From Paramacrobiotus metropolitanus (lineage: Eukaryota > Tardigrada > Eutardigrada > Parachela > Macrobiotidae), in the NCBI RefSeq assembly GCF_019649055.1, contig NW_026570225.1:1054001-1118000 (forward strand): 64,000 nucleotides of DNA. The letters are read 5' to 3'. Positions 1-18,787 of the stretch are shown piece by piece. Both the position numbers and the translations under genes were made by a program. The notes beneath the pieces were generated by a model. It ran no database searches and was not told the origin of the DNA. It saw only the letters and a list, made by a program, of their open reading frames with translations. The number at the start of each line of letters is the position of its first letter. The stretch's first letter is position 1.

Positions 1-1015
1 CCACCTACTGATTCGTTTTTTTACTAGGCCATGAGAAGTACGGTATAGTTATACGTGTATTCCTCGTACATAACATATATATACACTCTTTGCGAATTAT
101 TGAAACAGTCCTCGAACAGATGCGACGGCATACTCGGTTGTTTACGGAAGCTGCTGACCCTTGTGCACTGTGTTTTTCTAGAGTTTTAGAGTAGAGTAGT
201 CGATCGTAAACAAGCAAACTACGTATAGCTCACCCCCCCCCCCCCACAACGCGTAAACTTTTCTAAGAAAATCTGCATGTAAGACGTCTGTTACTTTAGT
301 AATCGATTCTTGATCAAAAATTGACACATCTCAACGTAAGAAACATGTGCCGCATAAACATTACTTGACTAAATGAGCAGCCCTGACCAATAATCTGGCA
401 AAAAGACAATGCGAAATATTGTGATTCCAACAAAGATTGTAGCTCCGACGTCCTGTTTTAGCCCTGTGCTCTCACTGTTTTCTGCTCTCAATTTGCATGA
501 TACGAAAGAATGTGGGTATGAATAACAGTATTCCCCTTTGGTAGGTGAATTGTTGCATAAATTAGTGATTTCTTATTAATATTGATCATTTGGCAATGTG
601 GCGCATTGAAACTGCGTAGGCCAGTTGAGAGCTGCGAATTGCGCCGTGACTGTAAGCAACTTCCGCTTCTCAAAAAAGAACAAAGAGACGCGCGCGTTGC
701 AACACCTCAGTGTTAGTTGAATGGGCTTGCATAATTCTTTAATTCCATTGTAATCTGGCTTGCTGTACGTGATTTGAATTGCACATCATAGCCGTTTTGA
801 TGTTGACGTTTCCTTTGGACTATTATCCGTATGTTTGGTGTCAGAAAGTAGCGGTATTTTGTTACCAGTTCTTGATCAGCGGAAAATTTTGATCATCTTT
901 GCCGCGCAATTGGCAAAACAATCTGCGGACATTCAGTAAACGAGTTGCATATCGTTGCTCACGCTGACGCTGCCATGAAAATGCTCAATAACTAAAACTG
1001 TTGTGTGTATTACAG
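1..1015. other. non-coding stretch, probably intron of the next gene
   Basis: No convincing exon is visible on either strand. It holds a run of 13 C at 233-245 and otherwise AT-rich sequence. The stretch ends in TATTACAG at 1008-1015, a good splice acceptor for the exon that follows. That exon opens in phase, with two leftover bases before its first full codon, so the 5' exons of the gene lie further upstream, in this stretch or outside the window. Confidence 0.5.
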
Positions 1016-4000
1016 TGTCAGGGAGTTTTCGCTCCAAACTGTTCTCATCCAAACACCAGGACGACAAACCCGAAGAAATGCCATCGCACCGGAAATACTC
1101 CCTGGAATCACCGATGCCGGATGATGCCTTCAGCACTAGTTCGTGTGCAATCAGTCTATGCGAGCCCGAACGCAGTATATCCAATGCGTCCACACGGCCC
1201 TCATCCACATTATCCGCTGCCAAGAAAGCCCGCAACTGGCACAAGCGCTTGTCAGGCTCGTTTGCCGGACTGAAATCGCCCACCGAGAGCTACAGTGAGG
1301 CGGTGGACCGGACTGTCCATCCAGAAGCGACACATACGATCAACTACATTACACCACTGAATTCTGTGGTAACGAAACACTACAGCAAACATGTGTCGTA
1401 TCAGTCGTCCATGGGCGATGTGCAGGTGACTCAGGAAGATATCCATAAATCGGCCACGCTGCCGGCGCGAATGGAGGAAACCGGCGCTCATGATCACCGC
1501 CGTAAGTCCCCCTGGAAGCGCCTGTTTAATCGTAAGAAAAAGGATCCATTAAAGGAAGAAGAACTGGACGCCAAGGAGACAAAAGACATATCGAATAAAT
1601 CACCGGATAAAGTGGATTACATTGTGGAAAGCCGTACCGGAGCGGAAACGGTCATTTTCACCAGCGGTCCGACGCTGGAGCCGACGGACCCGTCACACTC
1701 CGACGGACTGAATTCCGTGGACGGGTTGACCTTTGAATCAGAAGACGAATCATGTCGACCGAAGAGCCCGGATTCTTTTGAGGAATTCTCCTTTAAGTTC
1801 AGCAAGGAAGACTGCCAGCCGGTGCAGGCAACACTACCGCAACATGTTGTCTATAAAATCCATCAGCTGGAGCCGGCGCATCATGCTGTGGCGAATGATG
1901 CAGAGCTCCCAGACCATACGGACACATCGAGTACACCGGAAAAGAAGGAAAACAAGAGCGCTAAACCACAGCCAACCGTCCGCACAAGATCCACGGTCTC
2001 CAAAGACGAGCAGATGGAACTGGCGAAAACAGACGCTGTCGAGGCAAACATCGATGGCCATCATGACGACACGGAGACATTGATCCGCGACAAAACAATG
2101 AGTGGAAAAGCTGCCAAAAGCCTAGAGGAAAAACGCGCAGTTCGTCGGAGTGCATCAGCGGATATGCTTGATACGAAAGCAGCAACTATGAAAAGGGTAG
2201 CACAAGAAGAGCCGGAAAAGCAGAAGCCAGCTCGGAAATCACTTCCGGCAGAAAGAAAGCCTCTACTCCGCCATTCTAATGCAGAAAAGAGGAGCACCAT
2301 CAACACCAGCCAGAAGCCAACACTGTCAACAAAAGCAAAGGAAAATCAAGCAGCTGAGGCTTCTGTTGAAAATGGCAAAAAGCAATCTAAACTGAAATAT
2401 CCACTACGAACCGCTCCTGGGTGTCACCCGGCTTCGAATTTGGCAAATCCACGGGTATGAAGAGAATAGTACTCGTACTGATTTTCGTTTTTTTGCATGT
2501 AGGAAGAACTCGCACTGTAATATTAAATTTTGCTCGTCGCCGCATACAAACTATGGGTAGCCACATTAACTGACCATTGACCAGCTGTTGTGTTTTAGCC
2601 AAAAATTCAGAACAGAATTCCTACCCAGTCAACACAATCATCAAGAAATAAAGAAAACATCCCTGCTCGCAAAAAACCGGCTTCGGAAAATCCATCAGAA
2701 GCGAAGAAAGCCATTACGAAACGTCGTTCCTTCCGGCGCCGCAACAGCGGTCGGGGACAAAAATCGTCCGCTAAATCCAAGACCACATATTCACCGACAC
2801 GCGACACAATACGGACACCATCCAGCCGGTTGGATTTCACGCAGGTCCACGTAGCGCAAACAAACAGCGTTATGCGCCGGCGTTCCTCCAGTCGGGATAC
2901 GATTGGTAATCTCGGCAACTTCATCAATCACAGCGCCGCAGGCACTATGGATTCAGAGAGCAAGGATCTCGATGAATGGGAAAGTCTGGAAGGCACGTCC
3001 AGCCCGGTGTCGATGCCGTCCAACTGCAGCACCAGTGGAGATACGGAGCACAGTGGATGCAGTAGTGGTGGTCAGAGAGGCGGCGTCAAGGGCAAACAGA
3101 ATGCTAGTAGTCTGATCAACACCCCGTCAGGTATCAGCGTCATGGAGGACTTGGATGTGCCACACCGACTGCCAATTCCCAGACCGATCCCCGTCAAGGA
3201 CAGCTGCGTGGTCGCCATGGGCGACGATGCCGCCAGTCCCTCGTGGACTCGCAGTTGTGCGACCCTGTTAAACTACCACAAGTAAGTATGGTTCACTGCT
3301 ACAAGTCAGTCCACAACTGTTAGGCGGGTATGGCGCACGGTTACAGTACGAGTACTTATAATACCACAGAAGTACGTTTCTTTGCATCTTACGAGTACTT
3401 ATATTATGCAGATTCTTGTTGCCTATCTTGCTACATGCTGTGCTTGTTTTTGCTGCGCTTTGTGCTGTCAGTTATTTGTTCTACCTACTACAACTTCTGA
3501 TTACTGTAGAGCTGCTGATTAACGCTTGGAAATTAAACCAACTGAAGCTTGTATGCTTACGTTCTACCCTTATCATACAGTATTTCGCGATGACCTATCA
3601 ATTCGGGTGGTGTATGTGGCACCTTATGTGAACAATGACATGTTTTTATTTGGCTTCGATCTCGTAATTGCAGTATGTACTGTACAAGTATTACGGCTTT
3701 AGCTATAGTCAGACTATACGTAAGTACTTTTTTAACTTTAGTTTGGGAATACGACGTGAATGTGCACAATATAATATACTTAAGCACAGGTGATTCTAGT
3801 AACACGCGCAGAATTTGAATAAAGATCCGAGTTTTGCAACATGCCCTTTCGTGCAGTCGAGAACTTACAAATGAAAAAAATCACTTCACTTGATCGGTTG
3901 TTTCGCTCATGACCACGTTAGCAATAAATCGAAATCGTGCCTTTTCGCAGGTTAAGTCGATAGCTTACCGTCTCAGTCCTCGTACTTTAGCTCTCTAAAA

Positions 4001-4846
4001 ATTTTATTTCTTCGAGAAGTTCATTTAAAAGCGAACGAGCAGAATATTATTTTTTATTTTTAATAAGCACTCTTAATTATGTAAGCCAATGCGCACTGTT
4101 GGAATCAAAAGATCAAAGATGAGCTTCATTGAAGTGATCGGTCCAACAGCTGGGAAGTCCAGGCGGAGGGGAGCGTCCGATTTGTGAATTATATATTACT
4201 TATAGTTCGTTTCGCAGATCTGTTCGCTGTAACGCATACAAATTACAATTAAGAGCAGTTCGGACAGCACAATGTCCGAAAACATAATCCCCTGGAAAGG
4301 TCGCCTCATTTCGATAACGCCCCAATACATGTATTTGTTTCAGGTGGTTCAACGTCAACCAAAATTCAATTTCGGCAAGTTGTTTGGATGACGATGTCCT
4401 AAACAAACGTCATACTGCCGTACCTGAATTGTCAGGGTTAGTGTTTAGTTAAGCGCTCTTTTTGTACAGGCACAATCACAAAATAATTGTCTGAATCAAC
4501 TTATGCATGGCAGCATGCATGATGTGAAAACGAAGGTAGGGAACTTCCAAAACCATACAGCTTTGAATCCTTCGATATTGCTAATTTGCTTTTCAGGGAT
4601 ACACTAATCGCGCCCGGCGGACTGCGTTTAGTAGAACTGCGTGATATGGCTGGCAACGTACTGCACTATTGGGAATTCATCGGTGATAAGGATGTACCAA
4701 CCACATTTCGTATCGGGCTGCCATTAAATGCGACGCAGGCTTCAGTTAGCGACTATAATATGGATGTGCAACAGTCTAAAGGAAAAATGACCGTTGTCGC
4801 ATTGGATACTTACGGAAATCTTCTGCAACGCTCGTTGACGAGTTGA
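1016..4846 (+). CDS. unrecognised Ser/Thr/Lys-rich protein, last three exons (partial gene)
   Basis: Three exons join with matching phases: 1016-2454 (donor GTATGA), 2599-3281 (acceptor TTTTAG, donor GTAAGT) and 4597-4846 (acceptor TTTCAG, stop TGA at 4844-4846). Together they give 789 residues. Most of the protein looks disordered, with many Ser/Thr-Pro and Lys/Arg patches such as KSPWKRLFNRKKKD and a RRRNSGRGQK patch, as in a phosphorylated scaffold or cytoskeleton-associated protein. Only the last 80 residues, encoded by the final exon (APGGLRLVELRD onward, ending RSLTS), look globular, with an alternating beta-strand pattern. The N-terminus is missing because the first exon seen starts with two bases of a split codon. 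I do not recognise the family. The gene model is firm; the function is unknown. Confidence 0.75.
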
Positions 4847-6687
4847 AAGTTTAATATTTTCCAATCATTAATGTGACTTCATAAGGAACCGGGAGTGGTT
4901 CTTTTTCAATATTTTTAGTTTTATATTGCTGCAATTCTAATATTAGCAACATCACAGCTGATATCGGATATCGTTTGCGCTTAAGGCGTCTCATGGCTGT
5001 GTTTGCTGAACGAACGTTTTCTGATTTATTTTCTTGAAATTGTTTTCTACAGCCTGCGCGTTTACGTGCTCATAATGGTGCTTCGTAATTTGTGACTTGA
5101 ACATATGCGATTTAAAAACTTTGCTGTTTATTGCATTCCAGTGAAAGTATGATTGAATCAGTTCAAAACAATCAGAGATTGGTGGCAGGTTCCGCTGAAA
5201 ACCATCCCCTAAAGACACCTCACCACACATTTCACTTTCTGTTAAATATGTAAACAGTTGTTGATTCCTGATATATTGACATGCTATGCGGAAGTCGCAA
5301 TACGACTACCGCACTAGATGACCAATCAAACTCGCTAGGGTGACCAACCAAACGCACTTGATAAAGCGGAAAAATTTGAATCTGTTTGTTCTGGGCACTG
5401 GTGAGGTGCGATGCTCACTGCATCCCACTAAATTGATACCTTACAGGACTTCCGCTGGTACATCACTACATCTCTACGTATAGAAGTACATATCATACTG
5501 CTTTCCTTTGTTGGAAAAAAACTGAACGGAGACCCAGATGCGTGTGACAAACTGGAGCACTAACTCCGTGGTGAATCTGGTGACTTGATTGGCACTCATG
5601 AGTCTCGACCGTCTCCAGTCAGACTGGTGCGATATCTATCGGACATATTCGGTGGACCGCACATATGGTTATCCCTACTCTCCTCCGCTGTCTCTCGAGT
5701 GGCCTGTAGGCCGTGATCACTCAACTGCACTCTGTTATATCGAGATCTTCAAATTTCTACTATGGTCCTGCATCCGATCATGTTTATACGCAATATATTC
5801 ATTCAGCTCATTTTTTCGCCTACCGAAGCCGGTCAGTTGACTACTGTAGCTGCTAACTGCTAAGCCATGCAGTGAGGCGCTCTAGCAAAGACTGCAAAGT
5901 ACAGAATGAATGGACATTAATTTCAAGTAATTGTCCAATTGTGCATTCATTCTGGACCGCTAGCAGCGGACGGGATCACAATCAGCTTGTTTCCACCAAC
6001 ACTTGTCCGATTATTTATTTAAGTACAATATATAGCTCTACTTGAACACAAATTCTGTAGAATTTTGACTGTTTTCTACGTTTGAACTTTTCAGTTGAGA
6101 AGATTACTGTACAGTATAATAATATAATATAGTATGACATTGTATCATCGCGGCTGCTTTTTTTCTTAATACTGTTCTCCTTTTTTAAGTACTTGCTACT
6201 TCTTAATTTATGGATGCTCCCTTACTTCTTCTAAAAGTACTTTACTGTACGAGTAGTGAAATACAGTACTAGTAATAAATTTTGGCGCGACCGACTTGAC
6301 ATCTGCAAGACTACCGCAGCGTCCGCACTGTACGCACGACGCAGCGTACGGGAATGTGCTCACCAGTCAGAGCCTCAGTGGCCAGTGCTCACTGCTCATA
6401 GCGCAGTGAGCGTTGGGGCTGATCGCGTACGGTGCCCTGTCGCACGGCAACTTGAGTGCGTGACGTTAGGGGTGGAAAGTTGTATGAGTCTGTAGCGTTG
6501 TGGCAAATGCAGAATGGGAGATTTATCGGAGCTCTGTAGTACTTGTACATAGATGTAGCTGTGCTGAAATTTTCCGCACTCCAACTTAGATAAAGGGTAG
6601 AAAAACCAAAAATATTGGTGAAACCCTGCTGACGACTGACGAGAAGCTGTTGTTTGGCTGATATTCTATTTTCTTACATCTTTTATC
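4847..6687. promoter_or_regulatory. intergenic region with putative PP1 promoter and 5' UTR
   Basis: No gene is visible. The segment from about 6280 to 6500 is clearly richer in G+C and CpG than its surroundings and lies just upstream of the PP1 start codon. It is therefore the best candidate for the PP1 core promoter and 5' UTR. No TATA box stands out. The rest is AT-rich with recurring AGTACT/TACGAGTA words. Confidence 0.35.
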
Positions 6688-13225
<6,538 letters not shown>

Positions 13226-13824
13226 GGGTCGTTTACTATGGCACAATGGCTTACTTATTCTGTTGCAACTCATAACGGCTGTCCTATTCGTTGCTTTGTC
13301 CATCTGTCAGCGTGTGTTTTAAGGCTACTGATTTCGGATGTTTCTTGTTAATCACGGATTTTTTCTCTCATTTTCTTTGTTGGAGTTTAGATGCAGCATG
13401 ATAGGCATGCAGAAGAAAAGGAAGTTTGCGCTGCGGCCATAGCGCGGTGCAAGCAGAGGCAGTTTTAGCAAAAGCGCCCGAGAAGGTCAGCTATGAGTAT
13501 GACTACGGTTTGGTTTTGATGATGATTTCAAAAGCTTCTGAGTGCCGCTCAGGATGCATTATGGTTGTATTAAATTTTGATATTACCACTATTTGCTGAT
13601 TATGGTATTTCATAAAAGAAGGATGTTCCGATTTTGTTGCATAAACTGGAATTTATGAGTTAGGCTAGTTTTGTCATGATCAGCCTTGGTACAAATATAG
13701 AACAAATGTCCAATCATTCCAGTGCAGCCCTGTACAGTGCCCACACCGTATTTATTTAAGGGCGAAATACACAAAATCGTAGAAACCAGCAGAATATTAC
13801 TCGTAGTACTGATACTCTGAATTC

Positions 13825-13830
13825 AATAAA
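13825..13830 (+). terminator. candidate poly(A) signal of the PP1 gene
   Basis: An AATAAA hexamer, 600 bases after the PP1 stop and before the LTR element. It is the first clear one on this strand downstream of the gene. Cleavage cannot be verified here. Confidence 0.4.
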
Positions 13831-14221
13831 CTAGGAAAAATGCACGTTGGCGTGCATTGGCAGACCGGAGCGCAGAATGCAGCTTTTCGCTTGTGCAAAT
13901 GATAATCAATTTTAACTTACAATTAACATAATCAATAATTTCAACTTAGCAACATAACCAGCCAGCAACATTTTCGTAATGACCTTTTGTAACAACCTGT
14001 CGTAACGGACACAGATACATTTTTGCATTGGTGCTGAATTAAGAGGACCTTCGCTACGCTCCGGTCGACTATATACTCGTTTTTAACAATAACTAATAAA
14101 TTTCTGCGTACATGACGGTGTACAATGAACTGCCAACTGTTAAAAGTCTGAAGACTGTAAGTGCTTCAGTGCAACTGCACTGTTCATTTGAACGGAAAAT
14201 GGTAACTTCACCTTAACGTTA

Positions 14222-14663
14222 TGTTAGAGGCACGACAGCCTGCGTGGTAGATACGTCACTTTGCGTACCACCGCACACATGCTGATTCGCCCTCTCTTGT
14301 ACGTACGTGAGTGGCTGCACTGCACTCTCCGCCTAGCGGATACACCGCGGGCGCACTCACTGAGCATACTTGCTCTCTCGCTCCTCTCTCGCTGTATGAC
14401 TCAGCGCTTATACGCTCGCGTTGGATACGAGTCCAGTCTGCGCACTCACATTCCTTGTGTCTGGACAGCGTGACGCCGTTGCCGCCAGCACATTCTATTC
14501 TTTACATTTCATTACGCGTTAGAACTCGCTCGCAGCAACTTGACTTGCTGATTTCACGCCAGACATTGGCTTTGTTGTTCTTTCCCCGCAATCACGCGGT
14601 ATTTGCTCCACTTTATTTGTACAATAAAGGCACTCTGTGAGCTCTCTGCGCTTGCCTGTCACA
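14222..14663 (+). repeat. 5' LTR of the giant element (442 bp)
   Basis: It begins TGTTAGAGGCACG and ends CTTGCCTGTCACA. It matches 41169-41629 along its whole length. Differences are a T/C change in GATACGTCAC, a G/A change in TTGCTGATTTC, a missing CT dinucleotide in the CTCTCT tract, and 17 fewer bases at about 14502, where the 3' LTR has a perfect palindrome. AATAAA at about 14624-14629 is the likely poly(A) signal of the R region. Confidence 0.95.
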
Positions 14664-14690
14664 TGGTAAGCAGATCGTCTGGTTTTCTGT
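14664..14690 (+). promoter_or_regulatory. putative primer-binding site overlapping a splice-donor consensus
   Basis: The bases directly after the 5' LTR read TGGTAAGCAGATCGTC. TGG matches the complement of a tRNA CCA end, and the next bases loosely resemble the complement of initiator tRNA-Met (TGGTAGCAGAG) with an extra A. The same bases contain G/GTAAGC, a near-perfect 5' splice site. If used, it would join the LTR leader to the acceptors at 35231 and 37548. Position supports the PBS; the tRNA identity and the splicing role are inference. Confidence 0.5.
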
Positions 14691-15920
14691 CCACCGGATC
14701 CTTTGAGGAGACGGTAAAGGCATAATTGGCGGAGAACTCGAAGAACCCGTGGTTGAAAACAGATTGACTGCGAACGCAGCCTCTGCTTCAACCTGGTCTT
14801 TGCTGTCTTGCGACTGTGGTAGCAACAGGTTGATCGCAAAAGCGATCCCTGTCACCTTCGCTTGCCCTATCTTTCGCCTCTCCCACACAAGGAGAGCAAC
14901 TCGGCTGACTGCCCCAGACGGACGAACGGGAACTTCCCCACCGCAACTGACGGGACAGGCTCAGAAGGTAGCCTGCAGCGCGCAAGGATCCTCCCAACAA
15001 TCGGGGACCTTCTCCTTGAACGGAGACCCGCAACTTTAACAGCGGAATTCGACCTCCCAACAGCGGATCACCGACCTCCACGGATACCGTAACAAACCGG
15101 TAAAGTCCTGGTTACAGGTCGTTATAGGTCGAAAGGAGTTACAATCCTTACTTTCTAACGGCTAAAAGTAATTTCTAACGAAGAAATTTTACTTTTCTAC
15201 GGTTAAAAGTTAATTTTTGTCGGAGAAACCGACCTACAAAGTTACTTTTACCGACCTAACGGACCACTCTGTGTAACTGACCAAAGGGCGGTCATCCTCT
15301 TACTTGTTTGATTTGACGGATTTCCCACCGTCAGAAAAATTTCTAAAGGACCTAGAAATTATTTCTAACGGTTGGAAATTAAAATTTCGACCAGAAAACA
15401 TTTCTGATCGACCTAAAAATAATTTTGTTTTTCCGCGAAAATAAGCGCGAAAATCAACGAACTTCCTTGTGACGTCAGAACGCTCGATTTTCAGTACTTT
15501 GAGGCTAGCCAATCAGCGTGCAGGGGAAACTTCCCACAGGCTTAACATAGGCGTGAATCATCATTTTTTAAAATTTTGCACGCGGCTCGCATTCTGTGAC
15601 GTAGGCAGTGAAGTGCAAGACCACTTAACCCTGTGACGTCATACTGGTCAGCACAGTAGTATAGGACGTACTCAACTGTAGTACCTTATCATACTGTACG
15701 GTACCATAGTACTGTATTGTAACGTTGTGTACTGAGTCACACACAGACACATCAACAATAACAACAACATCAAGTCGGATCATCCTGACCCTCGGAAGTT
15801 CCTGAACCAAAAGACGTTCCTGATTCAATTGAACATCCCCACATAAGGGATTGTTCAATTTACTGTGCAACAGCACAAGTCTCTCGTCGGTTCTACTCGA
15901 ACGGACCTGACCCGACAACA
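14691..15920 (+). other. long untranslated leader of the giant element, rich in hairpins
   Basis: About 1.2 kb between the PBS and the first ATG. No ORF looks real. The part at 15140-15430 has several small inverted repeats, for example AATTTCTAACGAAGAAATT, GTCGGAGAAACCGAC and AATTTCTAAAGGACCTAGAAATT. One hairpin of the shared-loop family is at 15836-15850 (TCCC-CACATAA-GGGA). Such a leader would normally hold the packaging and dimerisation signals. Confidence 0.6.
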
Positions 15921-18787
15921 ATGTCGAACCCGAAGAAGAATGAATACGCCCGAGAGTTTAACACGGACTATTCGCGGCGCCTGACCTCAACCGCGCCGTA
16001 CTCACTTCGGCACTCCGGTCAGGATAAGAGTCAGCCGTCATCAACGGACTCAACGAAGTCGGTCGAGGCACGGGAGAAGCGTAACGAGCGGATCCTCCTC
16101 GCCGATTCCAACCCGACGTCGGATGACAGCTTCGAGGACGCCCACGATAAGACGTTCCTCGAGCCCAAAGCTGACTCAGCAGCCCCGTCCCACCCGACCG
16201 GGGGGGGGGGGAATCGGAGAAGCTGCAGGCTGAGACCACATTGTCTCATGCCGAGGCGGAACACCCACATGGTGTACCGACCTCCCTGGACTCAACAGAA
16301 GGACCTCAACTGAGCTCACAGAAAGCTCAGGAGTCGGTAACGACCATGAAAGTCACCGACTCTGGACGCAAATCACCCAACCAGACGGATAATGCGAAGA
16401 TGTCGACCTCGCCCAACTCGGGTAAAGCGACTTCACCGACCTTGAAGGTCGGGAGGCAACCGATAACAGAAATCGGTCAAGTCCAACCGACAACAGAAGT
16501 CGGTAGGGCTTCACCAACCTCAAAGGTTGGCCAACAGACACCGGCCTCGGAGGTTGGTTATCCTCAACCAGACAGGATGGAAGGTCAATCGTCACCAACC
16601 AAGGACGTTGGCTACCGGAGCAAGGAAGTTGGTATAATCCAACCGACCACAGAAGTCGGTAGGGTTTCACCGATCAATCAAGTCGGACCACTTCCACCGA
16701 CCAAGGTCGGTCAACAGAAGCCGACTACTGAGGTCGGACCTCACCCGACAACACAAGTAGGAACTGAGGTCGGACAACAGTCGCCAACCAGGCAAGTTGG
16801 TCAAGTACAACCGACCTCCCTGGAACAGAAGCCAGTGGATAACAGATCGGATAAGGAAGTCCAGCCGACCAAACTAATGGTCAAAACGGGAGAAACCGAG
16901 GCGCCACCACGAAGTGGACCTTACCCAGCTGGATCACCGACCAACATACCGATGCCTAACGAGAAGGCTATCTCACCGCTGAGTCGACCTTCGCCAACAG
17001 AAGGCAGGTCGACCCGAGTAACAGAAGCTCAGCCGAAGGTGAAATCGGACAAGTCGCCAACAAGTCGACCTGTCGACTTACTGAAGAAGCAGTCGCCACC
17101 AATGTTCGAACTCGGCGACTCGGGTAGTGAAACGCCACCACCCATGGATGACGTTTTCGACAAAACGATAATGTCACGTCCCAACACCAAGGATGGATTC
17201 TTCCGAACGCCAGTGGCACCCCACTTGGGTAACCATAGGTACCAAGCAAGCACGCTTGAGTACACGGCACGGAAGTGGATTGCATCCACACCTCCAGAAA
17301 AGATCGAAGACGTTGATCGACTCAGGAAACGATGCCAGGATCTGATAACTCAAATCATCCTGGCTAACCAAATCGTTCACTCGACGGAGAGTCAGATGTC
17401 TCGGTCGGAGGACACCCACAAGCTTGAACGAAGGCGATGGGAAAAGGAACTCGCTGAAGCCAACAATGGCATAGCCGCTCAACAGCGCCGGATAGAACAT
17501 CTGGAAAGCCACCTCAAGAGGTCCGACAACCCATGTCGGTACGACTTTGAGGAGGTTGGACGACTCAGAAGTACACTTGCGACGTCGGTGGAATCGGTCT
17601 TTGAACTTAGAAGACGGCTCGCCACCGTGGAAAAAGACCTGGCTGACACACAAACAGCCTTGGTTGAATCGGAACTGGCAGCAGGGACATTCCACCAACA
17701 GCTCAATCAAGCCAACGAAGAGGCTGAAGTGTACCGGAACGAGGTCGACAGATACATTGTCGAACTCAAGCAGGCCGATGACGAGGTCGACCGGCAAAGA
17801 CACCGTATTGAACAACTCGAAACGGAGATGGAAATTCTCTTGGCCAGGGCAGGACGACAGTTAATGGCTCACTATAGCCAGCAACCTGCCTCACCTGACC
17901 AAAGTAGAGCCATCACCGACCTGGAACAAGCAAACGCCCAACTGGTCGACCAGGTCTACGGACTTAACGATGTGCTGAAGGAGGAACAGAGACTCCGAGC
18001 ACAGCTGGAACACAGCCTGGCGGAAGCCCAGAAAGTGTATGAAGCGCAACAGAATCGCATCACACACTTGGAAATCCGCGAAAACGACCTGTACAACTAT
18101 GGTCTGGATGCGGATAAATATATCGATGACTTAAATCGATATATCGACGAGATGACCAAATACACCGATGACTTGGATACGGAGGTACGGTGCCTCCAGG
18201 AGGAAACAAAACACCTGGAACAATCCAGGACGGAACCTCCATCTTACAGGACTTCGATGGCAACGGATTTCCACTTTGAACCGTCGCAAACTGTTCGAGA
18301 TATCCTGTGGGACATCCAACCTAAGGAGCAGAAGAAGAATCCGACCTTCTTCATGGGTGTGGTGACAAATAACCCACTCACCGGAACTCCACCGCAGCAA
18401 CAGCCTCTGCCCCTCCGTTCAGAACCGGAACGGAATACCTCGACTGCGGCACCACACGTGCCAACGTCAAACGTGCCGACAACGACGACGGCCACGTCAG
18501 GTACCTACACCAGTACCACGTATGCAACTCACACATCGATGCATGCGCCAGCGCCCACCACGTCCCACCCGAAGGGACCAACGCCTAACCAATGGGGCGC
18601 AGGACGGCGACTGGGAGAGCGAACAGGCTCACATCCAAACTTGGATGACTACGGACGCTTGACGATAAGCGACCCCGACTATAAGCGGACACGAGCCAGG
18701 TCATACAATAATGACCTTCCTCAAGCAGGACAAGGCGGACAACCGAATCCGGAACGTCCTCCCGCTACTCATCCGGAAGATCCTTAG
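15921..18787 (+). CDS. ORF1: coiled-coil protein upstream of Gag, interrupted by a G-run frame break
   Basis: ATG at 15921 opens the first long frame of the element. After about 93 codons it reaches 12 consecutive G (16200-16211) and then reads out of frame to a stop at 16313. The frame one base back is open through the G run to TAG at 18785, so the two parts form one gene of roughly 950 codons broken or recoded at the G run. The middle part (16400-16850) is a Pro/Thr/Gln-rich repeat of PTTEVG-like units. The C-terminal half (about 17290-18220) is a long heptad-like coiled coil rich in Glu, Arg, Leu and Gln, followed by a Pro/Thr-rich tail. No known domain is recognised. Position before Gag and the coiled coil suggest a structural role. 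It ends at a single UAG with the same frame open into Gag. Confidence 0.7.

Noticed and set aside
3361-3380. ATACCACAGAAGTACG in a host intron, like the retroelement hairpins
   Set aside because: The stem is only three base pairs and it stands alone; chance is sufficient.
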